Assembly (NCBI GenBank): GCA_963746735.1
Contig: CAVVCO010000006.1
Location: 44,775-108,774 of the forward strand
Direction of reading: 5' to 3'
Origin: CAVSWT01 sp963746735
GTDB taxonomy: Bacteria; Bacteroidota; Ignavibacteria; Ignavibacteriales; Ignavibacteriaceae
DNA length: 64,000 bases
In this document: piece after piece, positions 1 to 8,771 of the stretch
Position numbering within the stretch: position 1 is the first letter of the stretch
Layout: each line of letters starts with the position of its first letter
The notes under the pieces: generated by a model
What the model was told of the DNA's origin: nothing
The model's database searches: none
What the model saw: only the letters and a program-made list of their open reading frames with translations
Program-made: the position numbers and the translations under genes

Positions 1-11
1 TGATAAATAAA

Positions 12-347
12 ATGTACCTTGATCTTTACAAAATTCTACCTTATAAAATTGAAACAGATGATGAAAAAATGATATGCACCGATTTTTTATTTTCTAAAAA
101 AAAGGTTACTGTACAATTTAAAGATATTACTTCCTTAACCGGTGGAATATTTGACGGGAGGCTGCAGGGAATAATGAAAATTTTTGATAAGAGAAATCAA
201 ATGACTTTGGGATTTTATAATAAATTAAAAAACGCCAAGAATCTTGAAGTATTGATTCTTAGTAAAGTAAATAGGGAAATTTATGATGAAGTTGTGGATA
301 GAGTTGGTTTAATAACTAAAAAGAAAAAGGATTCAAAGGAAAGATGA
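12..347 (+). CDS. Hypothetical protein, 111 aa, possibly 5'-truncated by window edge
   Basis: I do not recognise this protein. It is small, lysine-rich and soluble, with no signal peptide or membrane segment. The alternation of short hydrophobic stretches (residues 1-60, such as TVQFKDITSLTGG) would suit a PH-like beta fold, but that is a guess. The reading frame stays open to the left edge of the window, so the ATG at 12 may not be the true start. It ends 10 bp before mnmA on the same strand, so the two are probably co-transcribed. The C-terminus is a basic tail of lysines and arginines. Confidence 0.6.
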   Translation: MYLDLYKILPYKIETDDEKMICTDFLFSKKKVTVQFKDITSLTGGIFDGRLQGIMKIFDKRNQMTLGFYNKLKNAKNLEVLILSKVNREIYDEVVDRVGLITKKKKDSKER

Positions 348-357
348 AATATTTGTT

Positions 358-1407
358 ATGAAGATAGCAGTTTTATTATCCGGCGGAGTTGATAGTTCTG
401 TTGCATTAAAATTATTAAAAGAACAGGGTCACGATTTAACAGCATTTTATTTAAAAATTTGGCTGCAGGATGAATTTTCATTTTTAGGCGAATGTCCCTG
501 GGAAGAAGATTTGAAATATGTCCACAGTGTTTGTGAGCAGGAAAATATTCCCCTAGAAATATTACCCCTTCAAAATGAATACTGGGATTCGGTTGTTACT
601 TATACTATAAACGAAATTAAAGAAGGAAGAACTCCCAACCCGGATATTTACTGCAACAGCTTAATCAAGTTTGGGCAATTTTATGATAAGATTGACAACT
701 CATTTGAAAAAGTTGCCAGCGGCCATTATGCCAAAGTTGAAATGCAAAACGGCAAGTTCATTCTTAAAAGATCTCCAGATCCTATAAAAGACCAAACTTA
801 TTTTCTTGCCTACTTAACACAACAGCAACTGTCACGTGCATTGTTTCCTTTGGGGGATTATGATAAAAAACAAATTAGAAAATTCGCTGAGGATTTTCAT
901 CTTCCCAACAAAAATAGGAAAGACAGTCAGGGTATTTGTTTTCTTGGACAAATTAAATTTGGTGATTTTATAAAGCATCATCTTGGCGAACTTAAAGGTG
1001 AAATAATAGATGTTGATTCCGGGAAAATAATGGGTGAACACGATGGCTATTATTATTATACGATTGGGCAGAGGTCTGGATTAAGATTAGGCGGAGGGCC
1101 CTGGTATGTTGTAAAAAAAGATGTGAGGGAAAATATTATTTATATCTCACGCGAAAACAAATCTAAAAGAGAGCGCGATGAATTTTCGGTAGTTAATATT
1201 AATTGGATAACCGGCGAAAGAACTATTGAAGAAAATTTAAAAGTAAAAATCAGGCATGGTGCAAATTTTTATAATTGTCATGTAACTTTGAATGGTGAAA
1301 ATTCTGCAAATGTAAAATTAGATAAAGCAGATCAAGGAATTGCGGCAGGACAATTTGCAGTTTTTTATTGCGATGGAATTTGTTTAGGCGGAGGTGTAAT
1401 CAATTAA
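358..1407 (+). CDS. mnmA: tRNA-specific 2-thiouridylase MnmA
   Basis: MnmA activates uridine 34 in the anticodons of Lys, Glu and Gln tRNAs with ATP and replaces its 2-oxygen with sulfur. The PP-loop SGGVDSS is at residues 8-14. The two catalytic cysteines are present: Cys99 in NPDIYCN and Cys194 in SQGICFLG, equivalent to the nucleophile and partner cysteines of the E. coli enzyme. The C-terminal part carries the usual beta-barrel domain (YTIGQRSGLRLGG and following). The length of 349 residues is slightly below the usual 360-370. It follows the upstream small gene by 10 bp. The assignment is secure. Confidence 0.96.
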   Translation: MKIAVLLSGGVDSSVALKLLKEQGHDLTAFYLKIWLQDEFSFLGECPWEEDLKYVHSVCEQENIPLEILPLQNEYWDSVVTYTINEIKEGRTPNPDIYCNSLIKFGQFYDKIDNSFEKVASGHYAKVEMQNGKFILKRSPDPIKDQTYFLAYLTQQQLSRALFPLGDYDKKQIRKFAEDFHLPNKNRKDSQGICFLGQIKFGDFIKHHLGELKGEIIDVDSGKIMGEHDGYYYYTIGQRSGLRLGGGPWYVVKKDVRENIIYISRENKSKRERDEFSVVNINWITGERTIEENLKVKIRHGANFYNCHVTLNGENSANVKLDKADQGIAAGQFAVFYCDGICLGGGVIN

Positions 1408-1786
1408 AAATTAATTTACGGTAATTATATTTTAAACTTCAAATAACTTTTTCTCATTCCGAATTACTCTCCTTTCTTTTCCCTCAATTAAAGTAATCTT
1501 AATTTTTTAATAATTAAAAAAATGATCATTAAGGTTCAGCCCGCAGTTAAATCGAATTTAGATAGAAAAACTATTAAAAATCTTTAGTTTAATTCCGAAA
1601 AATTGTTTTTTCAGATTATTAATAATGCAATTTTAATTATTTAAATGAATAGACTATCAAATTAAATTAAATAAGCTTATATTTAAGTCCTATTATAGGG
1701 GCTTTCTGGGAGGTAAAAATTAGGAATATATTTCCTTTTATGTTGATAATTCAGCATAAAAGCATTTTTACGATAGGGCAATAAAA
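1408..1786. other. Intergenic stretch between mnmA and the histidine kinase
   Basis: About 380 bp of very AT-rich DNA without a credible gene. The only short frame starting with ATG (near 1522) is 21 codons without a ribosome binding site. An A/T palindrome (TTTTTTAAT, A, ATTAAAAAA) lies near 1504-1523 and could act as a weak bidirectional terminator. The last 60 bp carry a strong hairpin, listed separately. Confidence 0.5.
1735..1762 (+). promoter_or_regulatory. 12-bp hairpin just upstream of the PAS histidine kinase
   Basis: The arms 1735-1746 (CTTTTATGTTGA) and 1751-1762 (TCAGCATAAAAG) pair over 12 positions with one G-U wobble and a four-base loop TAAT. It ends 24 bp before the ATG at 1787. 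No T-run follows, so it is not a classical terminator. A role in mRNA stability, translation control or as a dyad operator is inference. Confidence 0.45.
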
Positions 1787-3328
1787 ATGAGTGAAAAAAA
1801 AGATACCTCTCTTCATTCGAATCGTTCTATAGAAGAACTTCAAAAAGAGATTAAAGAACTAAATCAAAAATTCAATTCTTATTATAATCTGTTTAATTCT
1901 GTTAATGAAGCAGTATACATTCAAGATGCTGACGGCATTTTTTTGGATGTTAATCAAGCAGCAGCTGATTTATACGAATTATCAAAGGAAGAGATGATTG
2001 GTTTAACTCCGATAGCGCTTTCAGCTCCTGGTAAAAATGATATGGAAGAATTACAAACAAAAATAAAAAAAGCATATAATGGAGAAATCCAGAGTTTTGA
2101 ATTCTGGGGAAAAAGTAAAAGAGGAAAAATATTTCCTAAAGAAGTAATACTTAAGCAAGGAACTTTTCATGGAAAGAAGGTTATAATTGCAGAAGCTAGA
2201 GATATAACGAAATTTAAAAGAATGGAACATACTTCGGAAGAAAGCTTAAGTAAATACAAAGCTTTATTTGATCTATCGAATAATGCAATTATTATTTTTT
2301 CTCTTAAAGGTGAAGTTGTTGATTGCAATGTAGTTGCTAAAAATTTATTTGGATGCAGCTCAGTCGAAATGAAAAATATTAACATTAAAGATTTAATTCC
2401 TGGAGAACTATTAAAATCATTCATGACTATTACTGATAATTCTAAACATTCTTCAAACGAGTCGATAGAGTATATTGCAAAGAAAAAAGATGGAACTGAA
2501 TTCCCGGTTGAAATAACTACCAAATACTTTTATGAAGGGGACGTTAAAAGATTTCTTGTATTTTTAAGGGATATTACCAGTAGGAAGAGTATTGAGGAGA
2601 AATTAAATTCAATTGCTTCTGAATTGGCTGAAACTAATGCTATGAAAGATAAATTCTTTTCTATTATTTCTCATGACATGCGGACTCCTTTCCACGGTTT
2701 ATTAGGCTTTTCGGATTATTTAATGACAGATCTTGATTCTTTATCTAAAGAAGATATTAGGCAAATTTGTTCCAGCATAAATAGTTCTGCTAAAGGGTTA
2801 TTCAATTACTTTGATAATCTGCTTGCCTGGTCTAATGTGCAAAGCGGCAGATTAAAATTTAAAAATACTAGTATCAAAATATCCGAAATTATAAACAGAG
2901 CAATCAATATTATTAATGTAAATGCTAATACAAAAGAAATTAAAATTAATGCCGAAATGGATGAAAGCCTTTATGTTTATTCAGATGAAAACATGTTAAG
3001 TTCTGTGGTTCAAAATTTAATATCAAATGCCGTGAAGTTTACAAAAATAGGGGGCAATGTATTAATTAAAACTATCAGTAAAAATGATTATGTGGAAGTT
3101 TCTATATTAGATACCGGTGTTGGAATGAATGAAGAGAAATTAAAAAATCTATTCAAAATTGATCATGCATCAAGTTCCAAAGGAACATCTAATGAAAAAG
3201 GGACAGGTTTAGGCCTGATCATAGCAAAAGAGCTCATTGAAAAACAAGGCGGAAGTTTAGATGTTAAAAGTGAAGTTGGGAAAGGAAGTGAATTCAAATT
3301 TACTTTGCCTAAAGGTGGAACCTATTGA
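1787..3328 (+). CDS. PAS-PAS sensor histidine kinase
   Basis: A soluble hybrid-less sensor kinase of 513 residues. A short coiled coil (residues 10-30) is followed by two PAS domains (about 28-145 and 155-270; the second ends in a PAC-like FLVFLRDITSRK). The DHp helix has the H-box FSIISHDMRTP with phosphoacceptor His296. The ATPase domain has an N-box (QNLISNAVKFT, near 408-418), a G1 box (LDTGVGM, near 442) and a G2 box (GTGLGL, near 472). No transmembrane segment is visible, so it probably senses a cytoplasmic signal. There is no adjacent response regulator. It converges with the penicillin-binding protein gene on the other strand. The class is certain; the signal is unknown. Confidence 0.92.
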   Translation: MSEKKDTSLHSNRSIEELQKEIKELNQKFNSYYNLFNSVNEAVYIQDADGIFLDVNQAAADLYELSKEEMIGLTPIALSAPGKNDMEELQTKIKKAYNGEIQSFEFWGKSKRGKIFPKEVILKQGTFHGKKVIIAEARDITKFKRMEHTSEESLSKYKALFDLSNNAIIIFSLKGEVVDCNVVAKNLFGCSSVEMKNINIKDLIPGELLKSFMTITDNSKHSSNESIEYIAKKKDGTEFPVEITTKYFYEGDVKRFLVFLRDITSRKSIEEKLNSIASELAETNAMKDKFFSIISHDMRTPFHGLLGFSDYLMTDLDSLSKEDIRQICSSINSSAKGLFNYFDNLLAWSNVQSGRLKFKNTSIKISEIINRAINIINVNANTKEIKINAEMDESLYVYSDENMLSSVVQNLISNAVKFTKIGGNVLIKTISKNDYVEVSILDTGVGMNEEKLKNLFKIDHASSSKGTSNEKGTGLGLIIAKELIEKQGGSLDVKSEVGKGSEFKFTLPKGGTY

Positions 3329-3376
3329 ATAATTAGATTTTGAGCTTACTTTGAAATAGATTAAAAATTGCTGAAG

Positions 3377-5338
3377 TTAAAATCCATAGTGTATATCAAA
3401 TCTTTCGGTTTTTTGCTCTTCTTTTTCGAAAAGTTCTGCATTAACTGGATAAGATTTTATTTTTGAACAAGTTGAATCCGCCAATTCTCCGGTATCTTCA
3501 CAAAGGTCTCTGTATTCGATATTTGATGGCACTTTAAATTCTTGGCTAGAAAACCCTGGATTTTTTTTAGCGTAGTCTGCCATCATTTTTCCCCAAATTG
3601 GAGCGCATGCAGTTCCCCCGAATTGAAATCCGCCGCTAAGTTTTTTTTGCGGGTTGTCGAACCCAACCCAAATTGCCGTAGATAATTTAGGATTATAACC
3701 GACAAACCAGGCATCCGTAAAATTTTGTGTTGTTCCTGTTTTCCCTGCAGCTAATCCTTTGAAATAATTTCTAACCGAGACAGCAGTTCCTTCATTAACA
3801 ACTTTTTCTAAAGCGTTGGTTATTAAAAAAGATGTTGCTGAATCAAGTACAACTTGTGTTTGTGGGACTGCTGAGTATAAAATATTTCCTTCCTTATCTT
3901 CAATCTTTAAAATTGAAAATGGTTTTGCTAAAGTTCCTTCGGAGGCAAAAACACCGTAAGCGGCAGCCATCTCAATAGGTTTCACTTCCGCAGTACCTAA
4001 AGCAATTGATGGAAGTGAGGGTATCGGCGACTCTATTCCGCATTTTCTGGCAAATGCTATAACTGAATCAGGCGAGGATAAATGTGTTATTGCATAAGCC
4101 GCTGCAAGATTTATTGAATGAGCAAGAGAATACTGCATCGTTAAATAAGAGTCAGTGGCTTCATCTTCAGCATTTGAAGGCCGCCATTCATAAGCTTTCC
4201 CGGAATCTACCACTATTGCTGAATCAAGCAAAGGTGTTGCTAAAGTAAATCCATTTTCAAGCATGCTTCCATATAAAAAGGGTTTAAAAGATGAACCGGG
4301 CTGTCTGGATATTTGAGTTGCATGATTTAATCCCCTAGGCTCAGACAATGGGTTGCCGCCAATCATTGCTCTAATAAATCCTGTTCCGTTTTCAATTGAG
4401 ATTAATCCAATTTGCGCTTCTTTCATTTGTTTCGGGAATTTTTCCCACTGAGTATTAACCGCATCAGCCGCAGATTTTTGTAAATCATAATTTAGTGTGG
4501 TTGTAATTTTCAGTTGATCTAAGCTCAGCTGTTTGCCCGTAGATTTTAGAATTTCAATAGCATCTTTTCTAACCTGCTCTAAAAAATGACCTGCAATATC
4601 TTGATGAAGATTTAAATTCAATCCTTTTTTTTTCAAACTGTCAAAATCTTTTTGTGATATTTTTCCTACTTCAACTAAGTTGTGCAAAACTTCGTTTCTT
4701 CTATTTAACATTTTTTGAGGATTTTTATCCGGATCATATCCATTTGGGGATTGAAGCATTCCCACCAAAGCAGCACTTTCATCTATAGAAAGTTTGTCGG
4801 GTGTTTTACTGAAATATTCTTCGGATGCAGCCCAAATACCATAAGCACCATGGCCAAAGTAAACTGTGTTCAAATATAAAAGCAGAATTTGTTTCTTAGT
4901 AAATTTTTTTTCGAGTTTTTCGGCTAACTCAATTTCTGTAAGCTTGCGGGAAATTGTTCTTTCATTTGTTAAAAATAAATTCCGTGCTAATTGCATTGTA
5001 ATTGTACTTCCACCTTGCGTTGAACCGGTCAAAGTTTTTAAAATAGCACGCCCGAGTCCTTTTAATGAAACCCCATGATGTTCGTAGAAGTCTCTATCTT
5101 CCGTTGCAATTAAAGAATGAATCACATAAACTGAAATATTATCCAGGCTTTTAACTTCAACTCGTTTTTTTTCACCATAGTATCCAATCAATTTACCGCC
5201 TGATGAAACTGCGTAAGACGCATAGTCCAATTTTATCGGGGGAAGGTCTTGAGCGAAAATACTGTTAAAAGAAATTAATAGAAATATTAATACAGTCAGA
5301 AAATAATTTTTAGAAATGAAAGACAATTTTAAATTCAT
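3377..5338 (-). CDS. Class A penicillin-binding protein (GT51 transglycosylase + transpeptidase)
   Basis: A bifunctional cell-wall synthase that polymerises lipid II and cross-links peptides. The GT51 domain shows ATEDRDFYEHHG (catalytic Glu), GGSTITMQLARNL and the KKFTKKQILLLYLN motif. The transpeptidase shows the SxxK motif in GSSFKP (catalytic Ser near residue 349 from this start), SIN as the SxN triad and KTGTT. The frame could start at 5401, but the ATG at 5338 gives a clean hydrophobic N-terminus ending in FAQD and is preferred. At about 653 residues it is shorter than the enterobacterial enzymes and lacks their extra domains. The N-terminus looks more like a signal peptide than an uncleaved anchor, which is unusual. 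No Shine-Dalgarno sequence is visible for either start. Confidence 0.92.
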   Translation of the reverse strand: MNLKLSFISKNYFLTVLIFLLISFNSIFAQDLPPIKLDYASYAVSSGGKLIGYYGEKKRVEVKSLDNISVYVIHSLIATEDRDFYEHHGVSLKGLGRAILKTLTGSTQGGSTITMQLARNLFLTNERTISRKLTEIELAEKLEKKFTKKQILLLYLNTVYFGHGAYGIWAASEEYFSKTPDKLSIDESAALVGMLQSPNGYDPDKNPQKMLNRRNEVLHNLVEVGKISQKDFDSLKKKGLNLNLHQDIAGHFLEQVRKDAIEILKSTGKQLSLDQLKITTTLNYDLQKSAADAVNTQWEKFPKQMKEAQIGLISIENGTGFIRAMIGGNPLSEPRGLNHATQISRQPGSSFKPFLYGSMLENGFTLATPLLDSAIVVDSGKAYEWRPSNAEDEATDSYLTMQYSLAHSINLAAAYAITHLSSPDSVIAFARKCGIESPIPSLPSIALGTAEVKPIEMAAAYGVFASEGTLAKPFSILKIEDKEGNILYSAVPQTQVVLDSATSFLITNALEKVVNEGTAVSVRNYFKGLAAGKTGTTQNFTDAWFVGYNPKLSTAIWVGFDNPQKKLSGGFQFGGTACAPIWGKMMADYAKKNPGFSSQEFKVPSNIEYRDLCEDTGELADSTCSKIKSYPVNAELFEKEEQKTERFDIHYGF

Positions 5339-5514
5339 GTTATAAAGTGAAAAATTATGCAAGCAAAAATAATCAAAAATAAAGGGTTTAATAAAAGTCA
5401 TTTATCTAAATACTTAATTTTTTTAAAATTTTATCTGAAATATTAAAAAAGAAAGAAATTATTTCGATAATAAGCGCAAGGCAACGTGTTTTTAATTCTA
5501 AAAAAAGCTCTAAA

Positions 5515-7377
5515 ATGGGTAAAGACAATATCATAGTAGAATATACAGAGTTTGAAGAAACGGGGATTAGTCCAGCAAAATCTCGTTTTAGAAAATTAGC
5601 TAAGGAATATTTTGAGTTTGAAATAATAAAAGAGAAAAGTTCCAAATTACAATTAAAAGAAATATCGAGATTTGCAAATTTGCAGCTTCCCTCTGAATTA
5701 AGTGAAGTCTTCATTAATTATAATAGAGCTCCGCTATTTTGGGCTGTGCAGACACCATTAAGTATTTATCTAGAAAAATTTTTGCAAAAATCTCTTGCAA
5801 ATGTTGGCAGTCTTGATGAGCACAGAGAAATAAAAGAAAATTATTCTAAATGGTTGTTTGCTCAATCTTCAGAAGAAAAAAAACGGTTGGCGGTTTTTAC
5901 AATAAAGCTGACAGAACAAAATATCAGCAAATATAATTTTTATAATTCAATTTTAAATGGTGTAATCTTAACTTTTGAAGATTCAATTTTTCATCCCGAA
6001 AGAGCGAAAGAATTATTATCTGAGGCTAAAGATATTTTAAGCAAATTACAGATAACAGATGAAGCTCAAAATGAAATGCTGTATATACTGGAGCTATATA
6101 ACGGGTTTGTCTCTTTGAAATTAAAAAGTTATGAAGATGCAAAATTAATTTTTAATAATTGTTTGAATATAAAGCCAGGTGGAGTTACAGCAACATTTTA
6201 TCTTGCTTACACTGAGTTGATGCTTGGAAATAATTATGAAGCCGGTTATTTATTACAGATTATTTGGCAATATGATTTAAATAGAATCAATTATGCAATT
6301 GATCAAAATAATTTTTTAATGTTTAACCAGATTATGGAAAACTTAGTTTTTCCAAATGTTTTTCATTTTGAAGAATTCTCCATCATAATCGAAGACATTA
6401 TTTATCTAATAGACAATATTAAAAATTTGGAAGAGAAATCAATTGATAACTTAAAGGAAAAAACAGCTTCGTTTTTGTTATTAAAATTTGAAAGCCATGA
6501 TTGGGAGCCATTTAAAAAGAACATTTCCTTTATAGATAAGTTGCTTCTTTCATTTGATGGAAGAAAAAATATCTATTTTCTTGCAAACATTAAAAATTTA
6601 GAAAACAAATTCGATTATACATTGCAGCAGTTAATTAATACCATTCATGCGAAATATGAAAAAGATATACAGGAACATGTTACAGTTTATGAAGATGAAA
6701 TAAAAGAAAAATTAACTGAAATTGAAAACATGGAGGCATATCTAGCAGAGTTAAAATCGGAAATTAAAAATTGGCAGATAAATGAAACTAATTCAGTGGA
6801 AAAGAAATATGGCAGTGAAATAAATGAAATTCAGGATAGAATAAATAGCATCAATAGTGTAGTAGAACTTAATCCCCTTAACTCATTTAGTAATACAATG
6901 ACATACAATTTATTTATGTCATTCGTAGTGTTTATGATTGGTGTTTTTACATCATATTTAAACAACAGTTCTAGTTATGGAGATGGAGTTTCAAATTACT
7001 TTTCTAATATTATATCCGGCGGCTTTAAATGGGGATTAATATGTTATGTTATCGGTTCATTGATTGCAGCCGCAATTGCTGGAACAGTCATATTGGAAAG
7101 GTCAAATGTAAGGCAGCGTTTTATGAAAAGAATTAGGAGCTTAAAGATTTACAGAGAACAGGAACTTGAATATATAAAGTTGAAAGCTAAAAATGAAGAG
7201 GATGATGCAATTAAAAATATTAGTAAGAAGAAAATAACTCAATTAAATAAACGGATTGAAAACTTACGAAATACAAAATCTCAGCAGGAAGAGATACTTA
7301 GAAAAGAGGGGGAAGAAAAATTTAAAAAAGAAACAGAAATCTTTCAGCCGTTTTTGAAAGTGGACCAAAATAAATAA
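5515..7377 (+). CDS. Large membrane protein with helical-repeat N-terminus and coiled coils
   Basis: I do not recognise a named family. Residues 1-250 are helix-rich and TPR-like (KSYEDAKLIFNNCLNIKPGG, TFYLAYTELMLGN). Residues about 380-455 form a charged coiled coil. Two membrane segments follow (about 462-482, FMSFVVFMIGVF, and 504-527, CYVIGSLIAAAIAG), separated by a short glycine/serine loop. The last 80 residues are again a lysine/glutamate coiled coil. The topology suggests an inner-membrane scaffold with both ends in the cytoplasm. It diverges from the penicillin-binding protein gene, with about 180 bp between the chosen starts. A function in envelope organisation would be a guess. Confidence 0.7.
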   Translation: MGKDNIIVEYTEFEETGISPAKSRFRKLAKEYFEFEIIKEKSSKLQLKEISRFANLQLPSELSEVFINYNRAPLFWAVQTPLSIYLEKFLQKSLANVGSLDEHREIKENYSKWLFAQSSEEKKRLAVFTIKLTEQNISKYNFYNSILNGVILTFEDSIFHPERAKELLSEAKDILSKLQITDEAQNEMLYILELYNGFVSLKLKSYEDAKLIFNNCLNIKPGGVTATFYLAYTELMLGNNYEAGYLLQIIWQYDLNRINYAIDQNNFLMFNQIMENLVFPNVFHFEEFSIIIEDIIYLIDNIKNLEEKSIDNLKEKTASFLLLKFESHDWEPFKKNISFIDKLLLSFDGRKNIYFLANIKNLENKFDYTLQQLINTIHAKYEKDIQEHVTVYEDEIKEKLTEIENMEAYLAELKSEIKNWQINETNSVEKKYGSEINEIQDRINSINSVVELNPLNSFSNTMTYNLFMSFVVFMIGVFTSYLNNSSSYGDGVSNYFSNIISGGFKWGLICYVIGSLIAAAIAGTVILERSNVRQRFMKRIRSLKIYREQELEYIKLKAKNEEDDAIKNISKKKITQLNKRIENLRNTKSQQEEILRKEGEEKFKKETEIFQPFLKVDQNK

Positions 7378-7513
7378 ACCGGTAGAAATTAAGCCCTACT
7401 TAGAATAGATATAAAATTATTGTGAGTTTTAATTCAAAATAAGCAAGTTATAATGGTATGAATTTAGCACTATTAAATAGAATATTATAAATAATAAAAT
7501 TAGTTTGTGAGCC

Positions 7514-7693
7514 ATGAAAAAAGATGAGATGTTATTAAAGAAATTCGACGACAAGTTGAAAAATGCTAATGGAAATTTGAATACAATATTGGGTATCGCC
7601 AGAGAAGTTAGGGAAAACAGCACTCCCGAAATTTCTGATAGGATTCATAATTCCATAATTGATTTAATTAGAAGAAGAAGCCATTCAAAATAA
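7514..7693 (+). CDS. Small protein (59 aa), paralogue of the frame at 7946
   Basis: An ATG frame of 59 codons, highly charged and predicted helical, with no known family. Its core (LLKKFDDKLKNANGNLN, then AREVRENSTPEIS) recurs in the next small frame at 7946-8110 with roughly half of the residues identical and no gaps over 45 positions. This is the main evidence that it is a real, expressed protein. No signal peptide or membrane segment is present. The ribosome binding site is weak. Its role is unknown; the ThrProGluIleSer motif is the most conserved part. Confidence 0.6.
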   Translation: MKKDEMLLKKFDDKLKNANGNLNTILGIAREVRENSTPEISDRIHNSIIDLIRRRSHSK

Positions 7694-7945
7694 ATGTTTT
7701 TTACTTAAACATTTCCAAAAAAACTTTTCTTGGGATTGAAATAATTAAAGCAAAAGAAGTTCTTAAATGTTCATTAGGGAATAAATCTCCCGAAAAACTA
7801 TGAACTGGCTATAAATAGCCAATAATCCAAATCGCACCACTAACAACCTCCAAAACAAAGAAATACTGAACAATTTAAAATGGTACAGTAATAGAATATT
7901 TCTATTATCAAAATACATTTTATTTAATAACAACTGAGTAAAATC
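7694..7945. other. Intergenic DNA between the two small paralogues
   Basis: No coding frame was found. It contains one copy of the GGCTATAAATAGCC palindrome (7807-7820) and, near 7878-7897, an ATGGTA...AATAGAATA segment that resembles DNA at 7450-7490 before the first small gene, suggesting duplication of a gene together with its upstream region. Confidence 0.4.
7807..7820. repeat. Palindromic element, copy 1 (GGCTATAAATAGCC)
   Basis: Six-base arms GGCTAT/ATAGCC with an AA centre. A second copy is at 8218-8231. The shared block is TGGCTATAA, one variable base, TAGCCAATAAT, so similarity extends beyond the palindrome itself. Both lie in leader or trailer DNA of the small paralogues. Confidence 0.55.
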
Positions 7946-8110
7946 TTGGAAAAGAATTGCAGGTTACTAAAGAAATTAGATAACAAATTACGGAATGCCA
8001 AAGGAGATTTGAATCTTATCCTAGAGGTTGCTAAAGAAGTAAGTGAAAATAATACTCCCGAAATTTCAAAGCAGATTTGCAAGTCGATATTAATATTGTT
8101 TGGCAGGTAA
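7946..8110 (+). CDS. Small protein (54 aa), paralogue of 7514-7693, TTG start
   Basis: The frame begins at TTG 7946 (the first plausible start after an upstream stop at 7928) and encodes 54 residues. It aligns without gaps to the 59-residue protein upstream: LLKK, KLRNAKGDLN, and ENNTPEIS occur at the same positions. Substitutions are mostly conservative and no stop interrupts the frame, which argues for selection at the protein level. It has a shorter C-terminus than its paralogue. Function unknown. Use of a TTG start and the lack of a clear ribosome binding site leave some doubt about expression. Confidence 0.5.
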   Translation: MEKNCRLLKKLDNKLRNAKGDLNLILEVAKEVSENNTPEISKQICKSILILFGR

Positions 8111-8771
8111 AAAAAAGGTTTCTGTATTAGGGATAAAAAGAGGAGGTCACTTAAATTTATAGAATTCTTCTATGGATGATTTTTAAGTTTTCCCCAAAAC
8201 AATCCCAATTTATCAATGGCTATAATTAGCCAATAATTGAATATGAACCATCAATTTATATGATAATAGGCTTAAAACACTATTTATTATGGTGGTATGG
8301 AAATAGAACAAGATCCAAAATTGAATGTATTTAACATTAGAATAAACAACTTACTTAAAAAATAAAAATTTACATGTCAGTTGATAGCAAAAAATATTTT
8401 CAAGTTTAAATAAAAGAATTTAAAAAATATAAGGCATGTATTTAGAAAGTGAAAATAAATATGGAAATTTTTCTAAAATAATTTAATCATTGATTATGAA
8501 GACAATTATAAAAATTTTTTGGAAATATTTCGAAATTTAATTTCTGAAAAGAAAAATGAGGTAGTCGAGATCTAGCAACGTTTTTAGTCGATAATGATTG
8601 GTCGTTGCCGGAATCAAATTATATATATAAGAAGAATCAAAAAGCAAACAATATAAAATTTAAAGTGTAGCAGAACCAAAGCTTTTAACAAAAGAAAATA
8701 TGGTAGTTTTTAATTGCAAATAAACATAATTGATATAGAAGGTAATACCTACGAAACAACTAAAGAAAACT
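8111..8771. other. Gene-poor stretch before the glycosylation island
   Basis: About 660 bp with no convincing coding frame. It contains the second GGCTATAATTAGCC palindrome (8218-8231) and a fragment (about 8293-8365) whose start resembles the DNA upstream of the two small genes and whose short frame includes the residues LLKK before a stop, perhaps a decayed third copy. An inverted repeat GCAACG (8575-8580)/CGTTGC (8603-8608) surrounds a GTCGATAA sequence, weakly reminiscent of a sigma-28 -10 element but without a matching -35. Confidence 0.4.
8218..8231. repeat. Palindromic element, copy 2 (GGCTATAATTAGCC)
   Basis: Five-base arms GGCTA/TAGCC around TAAT. It is embedded in the same TGGCTATAA...TAGCCAATAAT context as the copy at 7807-7820, which indicates common origin. 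Confidence 0.5.

Noticed and set aside
1522..1587. Small ORF of 21 codons in the mnmA-kinase gap
   Set aside because: No ribosome binding site, no paralogue and average composition for the gap.
8587..8594. Sigma-28 promoter (GTCGATAA) before the glycosylation island
   Set aside because: The sequence 15 bases upstream is AGAT, not TAAA-like, and it is 180 bp from the next start codon.
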